Below, piece after piece: positions 37,576 to 47,451 of a stretch of DNA of 64,000 bases. The position numbers and the translations under genes are program-made. Where the stretch lies: the NCBI GenBank assembly GCA_028290405.1, contig JAQGJX010000145.1, positions 1-64,000 of the forward strand, given 5' to 3'. The notes under the pieces are model-generated. The model was not told the origin of the DNA and did not search any database. It saw only the letters and a list, made by a program, of their open reading frames with translations. This DNA comes from Hyphomicrobiales bacterium. GTDB taxonomy: Bacteria; Pseudomonadota; Alphaproteobacteria; Rhizobiales; Beijerinckiaceae. Every line of letters begins with the position of its first letter. The stretch's first letter is position 1.

Positions 37576-37742
37576 CGCAGGGGCGGCGCCCCGCGCGGCG
37601 CCTTGGCCTTCACGGCGCTTGTCGGGACGACCGAGGACGGGCATGTTCGTCCCCGGGGAAATAATCGGCGCCGCCGCGGCTTCACCGCCGGACGCAGCGC
37701 CAGGGCTCCAACGCCAGGGCGAACGCGCCAAGGGAGGAAAAC

Positions 37743-38195
37743 ATGGTCTCGTTCACATTGAACGCGAAAACCGTATCGATCGACGCTGAACCCTCGACGC
37801 CGCTGCTTTGGGTCATTCGCGACCAGGCGGGCCTGACGGGCACCAAGTATGGCTGCGGCGCAGGTCTTTGCGGCGCCTGCACCATTCACCTGGACGGCGT
37901 CGCCGTGCGCGCCTGCCAGACGCAGGTGTCGGACGTGGCGGGCCGGAAGGTCACGACCATCGAGGGGCTGTCGGCCGACAGTTCGCACCCGCTGCAGAAG
38001 GCGTGGGTGGCCGTGCAGACGCCGCAGTGCGGCTATTGCCAGTCCGGCCAGATCATGAAGGCGGCCGAATTGCTCGCCGCGACGCCCAAGCCGTCCCGCG
38101 ACCAGATCATCGAGCACATGGACGGCAACATCTGCCGCTGCGGCACGTATCACAACATCGTCGCCGCCATCGAACTCGCCGCGAAGGAGGGCTGA
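37743..38195 (+). CDS. (2Fe-2S)-binding protein, small subunit of molybdenum hydroxylase
   Basis: [18 protein letters not shown] and [17 protein letters not shown]...[16 protein letters not shown]. Confidence 0.93.
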   Translation: MVSFTLNAKTVSIDAEPSTPLLWVIRDQAGLTGTKYGCGAGLCGACTIHLDGVAVRACQTQVSDVAGRKVTTIEGLSADSSHPLQKAWVAVQTPQCGYCQSGQIMKAAELLAATPKPSRDQIIEHMDGNICRCGTYHNIVAAIELAAKEG

Positions 38196-38198
38196 TCC

Positions 38199-40358
38199 AT
38201 GGACACGATGATGGACAAGACCCGGATTTCCCGCCGCGGCCTGCTCGCCGGGCTCGGCGGCCTCTCGTTCTGCGTCGCGCTGGGCGACGGCGCGACGCTC
38301 ATGTCCGCCGCCGAAGCCGCCGAAAACGGAAAGGCGTTCAACGCCTGGGTGCGCATCGCGCCCGACGGCAAGGTGACGATCTACAGCGCCGGCACCGAAA
38401 TGGGCCAGGGCACGATGACGACCCTGCCGATGATCCTCTCCGAAGAAATGGACGCCGACTGGTCCAAGGTGTCCATCGAAATGGCGCCGGCGGAACGCGA
38501 GGTCTACGGCTACACGTTCGCCGGCCAGCGCGACATGGCCATCGTGGGCAGCCGCGCCACGCAGCTCTACTTCAACGACCTGCGCATGGCGGGCGCGCAA
38601 GTGCGCAAGATCCTCATCCAGAACGCCGCCCAGAAGTGGAACGTGGACGCCTCGACCCTGCGCACGGAGCCGGGCGTCGTGGTCAATCCCGCGTCCGGCG
38701 CGAGGCTCGCCTACGGGGAGATCGCCTCCTTCGCCGCGATCCCCGAGAAGATGCCGCCCGTGGACCCCAAGGAGTTGAAAGCCCGAAAGGACTGGCGCCT
38801 CATCGGCAAGGGCGTGCCGCGCCGCGACATTCCCGAAAAGGTCAACGGCACGGCCGTGTACGCCATCGACGTGCAATTGCCCGGCATGGTCTACGCCACC
38901 ACCCTGCACGCGCCGTCCCACACCGGCAGCCCGGACAGCTTCAATGGCGCCGACGTCAAGAAGATGCCGGGCGTGATCGACGTCGTGAAGCTCTCCAACG
39001 GCGTCGCCGTGGTGGCCGCCACTTTCCCGCAAGCGATGGCCGCCCGTGCGGCGTTGAACGTGACCTGGAACGGCGGCGCCGCGGGCGCCTTCGATTCCCA
39101 GAAGACGCTCGACAGCTACGTGGGCGTCCACAAGGACCCCAAGGCGCAAGTCGTGAACCTCGAGAAGAAGGGCGACACGGACGCCGCCTTCGCGGCCGCC
39201 GCCAAGGTGACGAAGGCCGACTTCTTCGCCGACTACGGCTACCACGCGCAGATGGAGCCGCTGAACGCCGTGGTGCGCATCGCGCCCGACGGCAAGTCGG
39301 CGGAAGTGTGGGAGGGCACCCAGGCGCCGGACGCCAGCCGCGACGCCGTCGCGCAGGCGCTGGGCCTTGAGCCCAGGCAGGTCGCGATAAACCAGTGCTA
39401 CATGGGCGGCGGCTTCGGCCGGCGCACGCTGGGCGACTACGCGGCCGAATGCGCCACCATCGCCAAGGCGGTCGGCAAGCCCGTGAAGCTGCTGTGGACG
39501 CGCGAGGAGGACATGTCGCACGGCATGTTCCGCCCGCAATCGTTCCAGTGCGTGGAAGCCGCGCAGGACGCCTCCGGCAAGGTCACGGGATGGAAGCATT
39601 GCGTGGTGGGCGACGGCGGCGTGCTGCTGCACACCGGCATCAAGATCCCCTACTACGACGTGCCGAACCAGAACCTCGAACGGCGCGGCGTGTCGCACGG
39701 CGTGCGCGTGAAGCACTGGCGCGCCGTGGGCCACGTGTTCAACGTGTTCGCCATCGAGACGATGGTGGACGACATGGCGCTGGCCGCCAGGATGGACCCC
39801 ATCGAGTTCCGCCTGAAGCACATGGCCGCGACCCCCAAGGCGAAGGCCTGCTTCGAGACGGTCGCGAAGATGTGCGACTGGAACGCGCCGCGTCCGGAAG
39901 GCCGCGCGCTGGGGCTCTCGGTCAGCGAGCGTTCAGGCTCGCTGGGCGCGGGCGTGGTGGAGATCTCGCTGGACCGCGACAGCGGCAAGATCAAGGTCCA
40001 CAAGGTTTGGATCGCGGTCGACGGCGGCATGATCGTGACGCCCGGCCCCGCGAAGGCGAACATCGAAAGCGCCATCATCTACGGGCTTTCGGGCATCCTG
40101 CACGAGCGCATCTCGATCAAGGACGGCGCGGTCGAGCAGTCGAACTTCCACGACTACAACCTCATGCGCATGTCGGACATGCCCTCCGAAATGCACGTGC
40201 AGTTCATCGACGTGGACACGCGGCCCACTGGCCTTGGCGAGGTCGGCAACCCGTTCATCGCCGCCGCCATCGGCAACGCGTTCTACAGGCTCACCAACAA
40301 GCGCCTGCGCCACCTGCCCTTCACGCCCGAGCGCGTGAAGGAGACGCTGAAGGCCTGA
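38199..40358 (+). CDS. Xanthine dehydrogenase family molybdopterin-binding subunit (isoquinoline 1-oxidoreductase beta-like)
   Basis: Tat-type ISRRGLLAGLGGLSFC; AWVRIAPDGKVTIYSAGTEMGQGTMTTLPMILSEEM; GGGFGRRTLGDYAAECATIAKAVGKPVKLLWTREEDM. Confidence 0.92.
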   Translation: MDTMMDKTRISRRGLLAGLGGLSFCVALGDGATLMSAAEAAENGKAFNAWVRIAPDGKVTIYSAGTEMGQGTMTTLPMILSEEMDADWSKVSIEMAPAEREVYGYTFAGQRDMAIVGSRATQLYFNDLRMAGAQVRKILIQNAAQKWNVDASTLRTEPGVVVNPASGARLAYGEIASFAAIPEKMPPVDPKELKARKDWRLIGKGVPRRDIPEKVNGTAVYAIDVQLPGMVYATTLHAPSHTGSPDSFNGADVKKMPGVIDVVKLSNGVAVVAATFPQAMAARAALNVTWNGGAAGAFDSQKTLDSYVGVHKDPKAQVVNLEKKGDTDAAFAAAAKVTKADFFADYGYHAQMEPLNAVVRIAPDGKSAEVWEGTQAPDASRDAVAQALGLEPRQVAINQCYMGGGFGRRTLGDYAAECATIAKAVGKPVKLLWTREEDMSHGMFRPQSFQCVEAAQDASGKVTGWKHCVVGDGGVLLHTGIKIPYYDVPNQNLERRGVSHGVRVKHWRAVGHVFNVFAIETMVDDMALAARMDPIEFRLKHMAATPKAKACFETVAKMCDWNAPRPEGRALGLSVSERSGSLGAGVVEISLDRDSGKIKVHKVWIAVDGGMIVTPGPAKANIESAIIYGLSGILHERISIKDGAVEQSNFHDYNLMRMSDMPSEMHVQFIDVDTRPTGLGEVGNPFIAAAIGNAFYRLTNKRLRHLPFTPERVKETLKA

Positions 40359-40380
40359 GCCTCAGGCTGATAACGACTCG

Positions 40381-40409
40381 AAGGCCGGGCCCGCGCGCCC
40401 GGCCTTTTT
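40381..40409 (+). terminator. Rho-independent terminator
   Basis: GGCCGGGC-CCGCGC-GCCCGGCC followed by TTTTT. Confidence 0.85.
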
Positions 40410-40532
40410 GCTTGCGTGCCGGCCGCGCCCTCATTGGGGACCGGCGCCATGGACACGCCTTCAAATCTGCTCCATCCTGCCCTCAAGCTCGCAGCGCCGG
40501 CACAGGCGCATCGCGGCACGGGGAGGACGACC

Positions 40533-42692
40533 ATGACATTCAAAACAGCCTTGCTGTCGACGGCGGCGTTCGGCGCCATCGTGTTCGCGCACGCGGCTTC
40601 GCCCGCGCTGGCGCAAAAAGCGCCTGCGGCGCGGACGCAGGCGGCGGCCGTGGCCATCGACGCGGACGACATCGGCGGCGTAGTGCGCGGCCCCAAGGGG
40701 CCTGAAGCGGGCGTGTGGGTGATCGCCGAAACCACGGACCTGCCGACCAAGTTCGCCAAGATGGTCGTCACCGACGACCAGGGCCGATACGTCATCCCCG
40801 ATCTGCCGGTCGCCAATTACCAGGTGTGGGTGCGCGGCTACGGGCTTGTGGACTCGCCGAAGATGCGCGCCAAGCCCGGCCAGCGGCTCGACCACGCCGC
40901 CTCGGCCGCCCCCGACCGCAAGTCCGCCGCGCATTATTATCCGGCGATCCATTGGTACACGATGATGAAGCTGCCGCCCGCCAAGGACTTCGGCGGCTCG
41001 AGCGACATTCCCAAAGAGATCACGCGCGACGCGTGGATCAAGCAGATGAACAATGTGGACTGCATCGGCTGTCACCAGCTTGGGCAGGAATCGACGCGCA
41101 CCATTCCCGCGCAGTTCGGCCCCTTCGCGAGCGGCGAAGAGGCTTGGCAGCGCCGCCTGCAATCGGGCCAGTCAGGCGAGTCCATGACGAACCGCATTTC
41201 CGGACAGTTCGGCGGCGTGCCCTACAAGTACTTCGGCGACTGGACGGACCGGGTCGCCAAGGGCGAACTGCCCAAGACCGACCCCAAGCGCCCCGCGGGC
41301 CTCGAGCGCAACGTCGTCGTCTCCTCATGGGAATGGTCCACGCCGGACAAGTACCTGCACGACCTGATCTCGTCCGACCGACGCGACCCGACCGTGAACG
41401 CCAATGGGCCGCTTTACGGATCGCCCGAATATTCCACCGACATGATGCCGATCCTGAACCCCAAGACGGCCGAGGTGACCTTCTTCAAGATGCCAGTGCA
41501 GGATCCCAACATGCCGCTGTCGCTGGGGCCGGGCCACGCGGGCGCCGTGAAGCCTGCGGCGGATTCTGCGTATTGGGGCGACCAGGTGCTGTGGGACACG
41601 CGCGCCAACAACCACAATTCCATGTTCGACCGGAAGGGCCGCGTCTGGCTGTCGGCCAGCGTGCGCGGCATGCCGAACCCGGACTACTGCAAGAAGGGCT
41701 CGGACCACCCCTCCGCCAAGGCGTTTCCGCTGGAGACCTCATCCCGGCAGGTTGCGATGCTCGACCCCAAGACAATGAAGTACGCCTTCATCAACACGTG
41801 CTTTGGGTCGCACCATCCGCAGTTCGGCTATGACGCGGACGACACGCTCTGGCTGTCGGGCGCAGGCCCCGTGGCCGCCTGGGTGAACACCAAGACGTTC
41901 GACGAGACCGGCGACGACGTGGCCGCGCAAGGCTGGGCGCCGTTCGTGCTGGACATCAACGGCAACGGCAAGCTCGACGAGTATGTGGAGCCCAACGTCG
42001 CCGCCGACCCGGCCAAGGACAAGCGCATTCCGGGCGGCAATCCGTACGCGGTGATGCCGCACCCCACGGACGGCTCCGTCTGGTACACCGTCGGGGTGTT
42101 CGGCGGCCAGCCGGGCTTCCTGCGCTTCGATCCCAAGACGAAGCTCTCGCAGGTCTACAACATGCCCAAGCAGGGCATCGGCATCCGGGGCGGCGACATC
42201 GACCGCAAGGGCGTGCTCTGGGCGTCGGCCTCCAACGGGTCTCTGGCGAGCTTCGACGTGACGAAGTGCAAGGCGCCGCTGAACGGCCCGAAGGCGACGG
42301 GCGACCATTGCCCCGAGGGCTGGACGTTCAACCGCTATCCGGGACCGGGCTTCGAGGGCGAGACCAACAGCGCCGAGGCCAGCTATTACACCTGGGTGGA
42401 CCAGCACAACACGCTGGGCCTGGGAGAGGACGTGCCGATCTCCACCGCCAACCTGCAGGACGGCTTCGTGGCCTTCAAGGACGGCAAGATGGTGATGCTG
42501 CGCGTGCCCTACCCGTTGGGCTTCTACGCCAAGGGCATGGACGGGCGCATCGACGACCCCAAGGCGGGCTGGAAGGGACGCGGCCTGTGGAGCACGAACG
42601 GCGACCGCACGCCGTGGCTGATGGAGACCGGCAAGGGCTCGCGCCCGCGCGCCGTGCAGATCCAGGTGCGCCCCGACCCGCTCGCCAAGTGA
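40533..42692 (+). CDS. Secreted haem-c protein with carboxypeptidase-regulatory-like N-terminus and virginiamycin B lyase/propeller-like body
   Basis: Signal peptide; GPEAGVWVIAETTDLPTKFAKMVVTDDQGRYVIPDLP; CIGCHQLGQ haem motif; repeated propeller-like segments. Confidence 0.75.
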   Translation: MTFKTALLSTAAFGAIVFAHAASPALAQKAPAARTQAAAVAIDADDIGGVVRGPKGPEAGVWVIAETTDLPTKFAKMVVTDDQGRYVIPDLPVANYQVWVRGYGLVDSPKMRAKPGQRLDHAASAAPDRKSAAHYYPAIHWYTMMKLPPAKDFGGSSDIPKEITRDAWIKQMNNVDCIGCHQLGQESTRTIPAQFGPFASGEEAWQRRLQSGQSGESMTNRISGQFGGVPYKYFGDWTDRVAKGELPKTDPKRPAGLERNVVVSSWEWSTPDKYLHDLISSDRRDPTVNANGPLYGSPEYSTDMMPILNPKTAEVTFFKMPVQDPNMPLSLGPGHAGAVKPAADSAYWGDQVLWDTRANNHNSMFDRKGRVWLSASVRGMPNPDYCKKGSDHPSAKAFPLETSSRQVAMLDPKTMKYAFINTCFGSHHPQFGYDADDTLWLSGAGPVAAWVNTKTFDETGDDVAAQGWAPFVLDINGNGKLDEYVEPNVAADPAKDKRIPGGNPYAVMPHPTDGSVWYTVGVFGGQPGFLRFDPKTKLSQVYNMPKQGIGIRGGDIDRKGVLWASASNGSLASFDVTKCKAPLNGPKATGDHCPEGWTFNRYPGPGFEGETNSAEASYYTWVDQHNTLGLGEDVPISTANLQDGFVAFKDGKMVMLRVPYPLGFYAKGMDGRIDDPKAGWKGRGLWSTNGDRTPWLMETGKGSRPRAVQIQVRPDPLAK

Positions 42693-42727
42693 GACGGACG
42701 CCGGGGACCTTCTGAACCAGAGCGAAG

Positions 42728-42750
42728 GGGCGGCTGCGGCCGCCCTTTTT
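42728..42750 (+). terminator. Rho-independent terminator
   Basis: GGGCGGC-TGCG-GCCGCCC followed by TTTTT. Confidence 0.85.
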
Positions 42751-42778
42751 CGTGCGCGCTCACGGCCAGGAATGGCGA

Positions 42779-43402
42779 TCAGCCTGCGTAAATGGACGTG
42801 CGCGTGTCGGCGTTTTCATAAATAGGCGCCAGCCCCCGGCGCACCAGCACCGCCTTGTGCAGATCGTTCGCGTAAGCGACGACCGACGTGGTGGCGCGAA
42901 AGTGCTGCACGTTGTTGCGCATGAACGCGTCGAGCACGAATTCATCGAACGGGTTGAAGAGGAACACGAGGCAGTTCGCGCTCGGCAGCCGGACGTTCCT
43001 GGCGTTCAGCTCGACGAAGTCCACATTGCGCATGCGCAGCCTGCGCTTGTTGCGGTTGGCGACCTCGATCAGCGATTTCGAGATATCGATCCCGATGGCC
43101 TTGCGAAAGCCGCCATGGCGCAGCGCCAGGAAACACGCCTTGCCCTTGCCGCAGCCCAGATCGACGAAATAATCGAACGGCAGGTTCTCGCCCTGAACGA
43201 AGGCGAGGACCTCCTGCATGCTGCGGGTGGTGATCGGCTGATAGAACGTCGCGTGCGAGCGATCGGGATGGGACGCGGGCGCGAGGCCCTCGTTGGCCAC
43301 CGTGGACTCAAGATCGAGCCCGTGGCGCTTTTCGAACCAGAGGTCGCGCCAGTCCGGGTCGAATATGCGTTTCTCGCCCACGCTCCACCGCCCCGAATTC
43401 AC
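42779..43402 (-). CDS. Class I SAM-dependent methyltransferase
   Basis: FDYFVDLGCGKGKACFLALRHG motif I, VFLFNPFDEF. Confidence 0.83.
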   Translation of the reverse strand: MNSGRWSVGEKRIFDPDWRDLWFEKRHGLDLESTVANEGLAPASHPDRSHATFYQPITTRSMQEVLAFVQGENLPFDYFVDLGCGKGKACFLALRHGGFRKAIGIDISKSLIEVANRNKRRLRMRNVDFVELNARNVRLPSANCLVFLFNPFDEFVLDAFMRNNVQHFRATTSVVAYANDLHKAVLVRRGLAPIYENADTRTSIYAG

Positions 43403-43432
43403 TTGCCGAGCCTGGCGCCAGGCGTGCGCGGG

Positions 43433-44218
43433 TCAGCGGGAGAACCACGCCATCCACAGCTTGATGCCGTTCATCTCTCGCGAGGAATACACGTCGCACG
43501 CATACCCGAGCGACTGCATATGCGCCAAGAGATCGTCTTTCTTGTACGGAATTTCCGGCGCCTCGTGCAGCTCGCACACGAAGCGCGGAATGTACTGCGC
43601 CATGGCGGGATCGAGATTGAAGAGGATCTCGTATTCGCCGCCCTCGCAATCCATCTTCACCAGCGACACGTTGAAAACGGAGTAATCGATAATGACGTCC
43701 GACAAGGTGGTGCAGATGACGGGCGTCTTCGAGCTCAGGCCGGAAAACTTCGTCTGAAAAAACGAATGCCTCGCATCCGTCTTGCTGGAATTGGTGAATT
43801 CCCGGATGTCGCTCGTGCTCGTCACCGCCTTGCGGACAGGCGTGACGTGGTTGAAGTCGTTCAGGTCGATGTTCTTCTTCAGGAAGGAGAAGTTCAACTC
43901 GTTCGGCTCGAAGACCACGACGCGCCTGGCGACTGAGCCCGCGAGCACCGAGAAGTAGCCCTTGTGTCCGCCGATCTCGATCACCTCGCCGCGCTCGATG
44001 ATTTTCAGCAGTCGCTCGCGCTGGTAGGCGTCTCCGGCTCCGTAAATCTCGTTGAAGACGAACGCGTCGCTCTTGGACGCGCCAAGCATCGGCAATTTAT
44101 ATTCGGTTGAATACAGATCCATCACGCCGCCCCCGTCGCCGCCCATGGCGTCCGCGTTCCTTCGGGGCATCGCTGGGCGATGCCTAAAGCCGAATGGACG
44201 CAAAGAGTTGAGCGTCAC
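43433..44218 (-). CDS. FkbM family methyltransferase
   Basis: VIEIGGHKGYFSVLAGSVARRVVVFEPNELNFSFLKKNIDLN...VSLVKMDCEGGEYEILF; start uncertain. Confidence 0.85.
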   Translation of the reverse strand: MTLNSLRPFGFRHRPAMPRRNADAMGGDGGGVMDLYSTEYKLPMLGASKSDAFVFNEIYGAGDAYQRERLLKIIERGEVIEIGGHKGYFSVLAGSVARRVVVFEPNELNFSFLKKNIDLNDFNHVTPVRKAVTSTSDIREFTNSSKTDARHSFFQTKFSGLSSKTPVICTTLSDVIIDYSVFNVSLVKMDCEGGEYEILFNLDPAMAQYIPRFVCELHEAPEIPYKKDDLLAHMQSLGYACDVYSSREMNGIKLWMAWFSR

Positions 44219-44486
44219 TCAAGCTATCCCCCAAGCTTGATGGCGCGTCCAGCGCAATCAGCCGACCTGCGGACCCCGGCGGCCGCCAAGGCAGTTTCAG
44301 CCGCTTATAAATTGCGTTGTTTTGTCCCTTATTTGGAATCACGCGCGCGGCGATTACAAAGGTTCGCCGAGCAGGGACGTGCGCCGGAAGACCCGTGCCA
44401 GAGCTATGCGCTCTCGTGCGCTCGCTGAAACGTCTAGAATGATCGGGAAGCCGCGAGGCGGGGACGGCGCCCACAGCCAAGGCGCG

Positions 44487-44503
44487 CTCTAGATGACCTA
44501 GAG
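44487..44503. promoter_or_regulatory. Palindrome CTCTAG-ATGAC-CTAGAG near tRNA-Lys 3' end
   Basis: Perfect 6-bp inverted repeat with 5-bp spacer. Confidence 0.35.
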
Positions 44504-44532
44504 TCGACGCCTTGATTGTGCGGGGCTTTCGA

Positions 44533-44608
<76 letters not shown>

Positions 44609-44733
44609 ATCGAAAATGCAGCGCCCGGAGCGATCGTCCGGGCGAGCGACGCGGATGTACCAAACGGGTTGGCCCCTGTCCAGAGCCGAACCGCGTCTGG
44701 CGCATTTTTTCCGTCGAATTCAGCGCCTTTGTT

Positions 44734-45198
44734 TCAGGCCGAGGGCGCAGCGACGGGCGAGGGCTTGCGGGCGCGGGGCGCGGGCTTGCCCCGGTGCGCA
44801 GGCGCAGGGGCGCGCGCGGCGGGGATCGGGCGCAGCGTCATCGTGACGGGGTTGGGCACGTGCTCATAGGTGGCGCCCGTGGCGGCGTCGACGCCCATGC
44901 CGATCACGCCGCCCAGAATCACGTTCCCGGCGAAGCCGGCCGCACCTGCGCCGGCGACCTGCGTCTTCACGTCCACCTGCGCGTCTTCGTAGCCCGGCAT
45001 GCTGTATACGACCGTGAACTCGTCCTTGCGGGACATCTGCAGCGTGCATGGCGTGGTGCACTGCTGGCCCAGCGACGTGCGGGCGGAAGCTCCGCTCGGC
45101 TCGGAGACGATCTGGACTTGCGACGTCGTTCCGCGCGTCACCGTCGCGCAACCGGCGAGCATCAGGCCACCAGCCGCAACGCATAGTAATTTATACAT
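44734..45198 (-). CDS. Lipoprotein, conserved hypothetical
   Basis: MYKLLCVAAGGLMLAGCATVTRGT lipobox; VQIVSEPSGASARTSLGQQCTTPCTLQMSRKDEFTVVYSMPGYE. Confidence 0.75.
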   Translation of the reverse strand: MYKLLCVAAGGLMLAGCATVTRGTTSQVQIVSEPSGASARTSLGQQCTTPCTLQMSRKDEFTVVYSMPGYEDAQVDVKTQVAGAGAAGFAGNVILGGVIGMGVDAATGATYEHVPNPVTMTLRPIPAARAPAPAHRGKPAPRARKPSPVAAPSA

Positions 45199-45200
45199 AA

Positions 45201-45240
45201 AAGCCCCCCAAGGCGCCGGACGACAGCGTCCGGAGGGCTT
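45201..45240 (-). promoter_or_regulatory. Nested hairpin in 5' region of lipoprotein gene (terminator of upstream gene or SD-sequestering stem)
   Basis: Minus AAGCCC TCCGGACG CTGT CGTCCGG ... GGGCTTTTATG. Confidence 0.5.
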
Positions 45241-45242
45241 AT

Positions 45243-45259
45243 GTTAACACAAAGTTAAC
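45243..45259. promoter_or_regulatory. CtrA-type box TTAA-N7-TTAAC, palindromic (GTTAACACAAAGTTAAC)
   Basis: Matches the alphaproteobacterial CtrA full consensus on both strands, 45 bp upstream of the 45198 start codon. Confidence 0.65.
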
Positions 45260-45266
45260 TTATGGC

Positions 45267-45635
45267 TTACGGTATCCAATACGGCGGCACGCCATAATGG
45301 CTGTGCACCTTCTCGGCCCAGGCGCGATCCTCCACGGGTTCGCCGTCCATCCACTTGGGCGCGTTCTCGAGGTCCTTTTCGGAGACGTCGACGCGGTAGC
45401 CGCCCAAATTGGTGTCGTAATCGAGCTTGCTCCAGGGCAGCGGATAGTAATCCTCGCCGATGCCGAGAAAACCGCCGAAGCTCATGAGCGCGTACACCAC
45501 GCGGCCCGAGACCTTCTCGATGAAGAAGCGCTCGATGGCGCCGATCTTCTCGCCGTTGCGGTCGTAGACGTCCGTGCCGGACACGCGGTCGCTGGCGATG
45601 AGGTTGTGATGCTGCGGATTCAACGTGGGGTCCAT
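45267..45635 (-). CDS. PRC-barrel domain-containing protein
   Basis: NLIASDRVSGTDVYDRNGEKIGAIERFFIEKVSGRVVYALMSFGGFLGIGEDYYPLPWSKLDYD. Confidence 0.9.
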   Translation of the reverse strand: MDPTLNPQHHNLIASDRVSGTDVYDRNGEKIGAIERFFIEKVSGRVVYALMSFGGFLGIGEDYYPLPWSKLDYDTNLGGYRVDVSEKDLENAPKWMDGEPVEDRAWAEKVHSHYGVPPYWIP

Positions 45636-45730
45636 GAGAGCCTCCCTTGGGCTTGGTTCTCATGGCAACGTTTGGCGTGCGGCGCAGGTTCCGGACGGGC
45701 GCCCTGCACCGCGGGCGCCGGTCGCGCCGC

Positions 45731-47326
45731 TTACGGCTTGAGGCGCGCCGTCATCGGCTCGGGCTTGCCCTTGAGGCGCTTGGCCATCAGCTTTTCCAGC
45801 GCCGCCACGTAGGCGCGCGCGGAGGCCACCATGGTGTCCGGGTCCGCGCCGCGGCCCGTCACCGAGCGGCCGTTCTCCGACAGGCGCACGGAGACTTCCG
45901 CCTGCGCGTCCGTGCCCTCCGTCACCGCGTGGACCTGATACAGCTCCAGCGTCCCCTCATGGGGCGCCAGCGCCTTGATGGCGTTGAAGATGGCGTCCAC
46001 CGGGCCGTTGCCGACCGCCTGCCGGGTGACGTGCTGCCCATCGATGGCCAGCGTCAGGGTCGCGGTCTGGGGGCCCATGGTGCCGGCGATCACCGTCAAC
46101 GCCTCGACGCGCAGGCGCTCGCCCGCGTGGCCGATCTGGTCGTCCACCAGCGCCTCGATGTCCTCGTCGTAGACGATCTTCTTGCGGTCGGCGAGGTCCT
46201 TGAACCGCTTGAAGGCGTCCTCGACCGCGTTGTCGCCCAGCGTGTAGCCCATCTCCTTCAGCTTTTCCTTGAAGGCGTGACGGCCCGAATGCTTGCCCAT
46301 GACCAGCGAGGTCTTCGACACGCCGACGCTCTCGGGCGTCATGATCTCGTAGGTCTGGGCGTTCTTCAGCATGCCGTCCTGGTGGATGCCGCTTTCGTGC
46401 GCGAACGCGTTCCGGCCCACGATGGCCTTGTTGTACTGAACGGGGAAGGACGTGACGGCCGAGACGAGCTTGGAGGCGCGCATCAACTGCGTCGACTCGA
46501 TGCGGTTGAAATAGGGCAGCACGTCCGCGCGGGTGCGCAGCGCCATCACCACTTCCTCCAGCGCCGCGTTGCCGGCGCGCTCGCCGATGCCGTTCACCGT
46601 GCACTCGATCTGGCGCGCCCCGCCCGCCAGTCCGGCCAGCGTGTTGGCCACCGCCAGCCCGAGGTCGTTGTGGCAATGCACGGAGAAGATCGCCTTGCCG
46701 GCGTTCGGCACGCGCTCGTGCAGCATGCGGAAGATCGCCTCGTACTCCTCGGGCACCGTGTAGCCCACAGTGTCGGGGATGTTGATGGTGGTGGCGCCCG
46801 CCTTGATGGCGGCCTCCACGCAGCGGCACAGAAAGTCATGCTCGGTGCGCGTGCCGTCCTCGGCCGACCATTCCACGTCCTCGACGAAGTTGCGCGCGCG
46901 GGTGACCTGCGCGGTCACCATGTCGAGCACTTCGGAGGGCTCCTTCTGCAGCTTGTACTTCATGTGCAGCGGCGAGGTGGAGACGAAGGTGTGGATGCGC
47001 GGGCGCGCGGCGTGTCGCACAGCCTCCGCGCAGCGGTCGATGTCCTTGGCGGAGGCGCGCGCGAGGCCCGCCACGACGGCGTTCTTGACGCGCTTCGAAA
47101 TGGCGCTCACGGCCTCGAAGTCGCCTTCGGAGGCGATTGGAAAGCCGGCCTCGATCACGTCCACGCCCAGTTCGTCCAGCATGTCGGCGACTTCGAGCTT
47201 TTCCTCGAAGGTCATGGAGGCGCCGGGCGATTGCTCGCCGTCGCGCAAGGTGGTGTCGAAGATGACGACGCGGTCGCGGTTGTTGTTGGACGGCTCTGGC
47301 GTCGCATTCTGCTGGATGTCGGACAT
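45731..47326 (-). CDS. leuA: 2-isopropylmalate synthase
   Basis: [60 protein letters not shown]; 531 aa with C-terminal regulatory domain. Confidence 0.96.
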   Translation of the reverse strand: MSDIQQNATPEPSNNNRDRVVIFDTTLRDGEQSPGASMTFEEKLEVADMLDELGVDVIEAGFPIASEGDFEAVSAISKRVKNAVVAGLARASAKDIDRCAEAVRHAARPRIHTFVSTSPLHMKYKLQKEPSEVLDMVTAQVTRARNFVEDVEWSAEDGTRTEHDFLCRCVEAAIKAGATTINIPDTVGYTVPEEYEAIFRMLHERVPNAGKAIFSVHCHNDLGLAVANTLAGLAGGARQIECTVNGIGERAGNAALEEVVMALRTRADVLPYFNRIESTQLMRASKLVSAVTSFPVQYNKAIVGRNAFAHESGIHQDGMLKNAQTYEIMTPESVGVSKTSLVMGKHSGRHAFKEKLKEMGYTLGDNAVEDAFKRFKDLADRKKIVYDEDIEALVDDQIGHAGERLRVEALTVIAGTMGPQTATLTLAIDGQHVTRQAVGNGPVDAIFNAIKALAPHEGTLELYQVHAVTEGTDAQAEVSVRLSENGRSVTGRGADPDTMVASARAYVAALEKLMAKRLKGKPEPMTARLKP

Positions 47327-47389
47327 CGAAGGGCTTCCTGGATCAGATGCGACGGGCTTGTCGCCACGCGTCGCTCACTATCGGTCTCT

Positions 47390-47451
47390 GGGGTTCATCG
47401 CGTCAGTCGACCCCTGAGCGCCAGGGCAAAAGCCCGGCCGGCCCTCAGGGG
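47390..47451 (-). promoter_or_regulatory. leuA leader attenuator-like mutually exclusive hairpins
   Basis: Minus CCCCTGAG (47444-47451) pairs with CTCAGGGG (47411-47418); GGGGT of the latter can instead pair with ACCCC (47390-47394); first arm overlaps the leader stop codon. Confidence 0.6.

Noticed and set aside
37353-39821. 822-aa minus-strand ORF
   Set aside because: Antisense to the Mo-hydroxylase genes; His/Arg/Gly/Val-rich composition typical of high-GC shadow ORFs and no recognisable domain.
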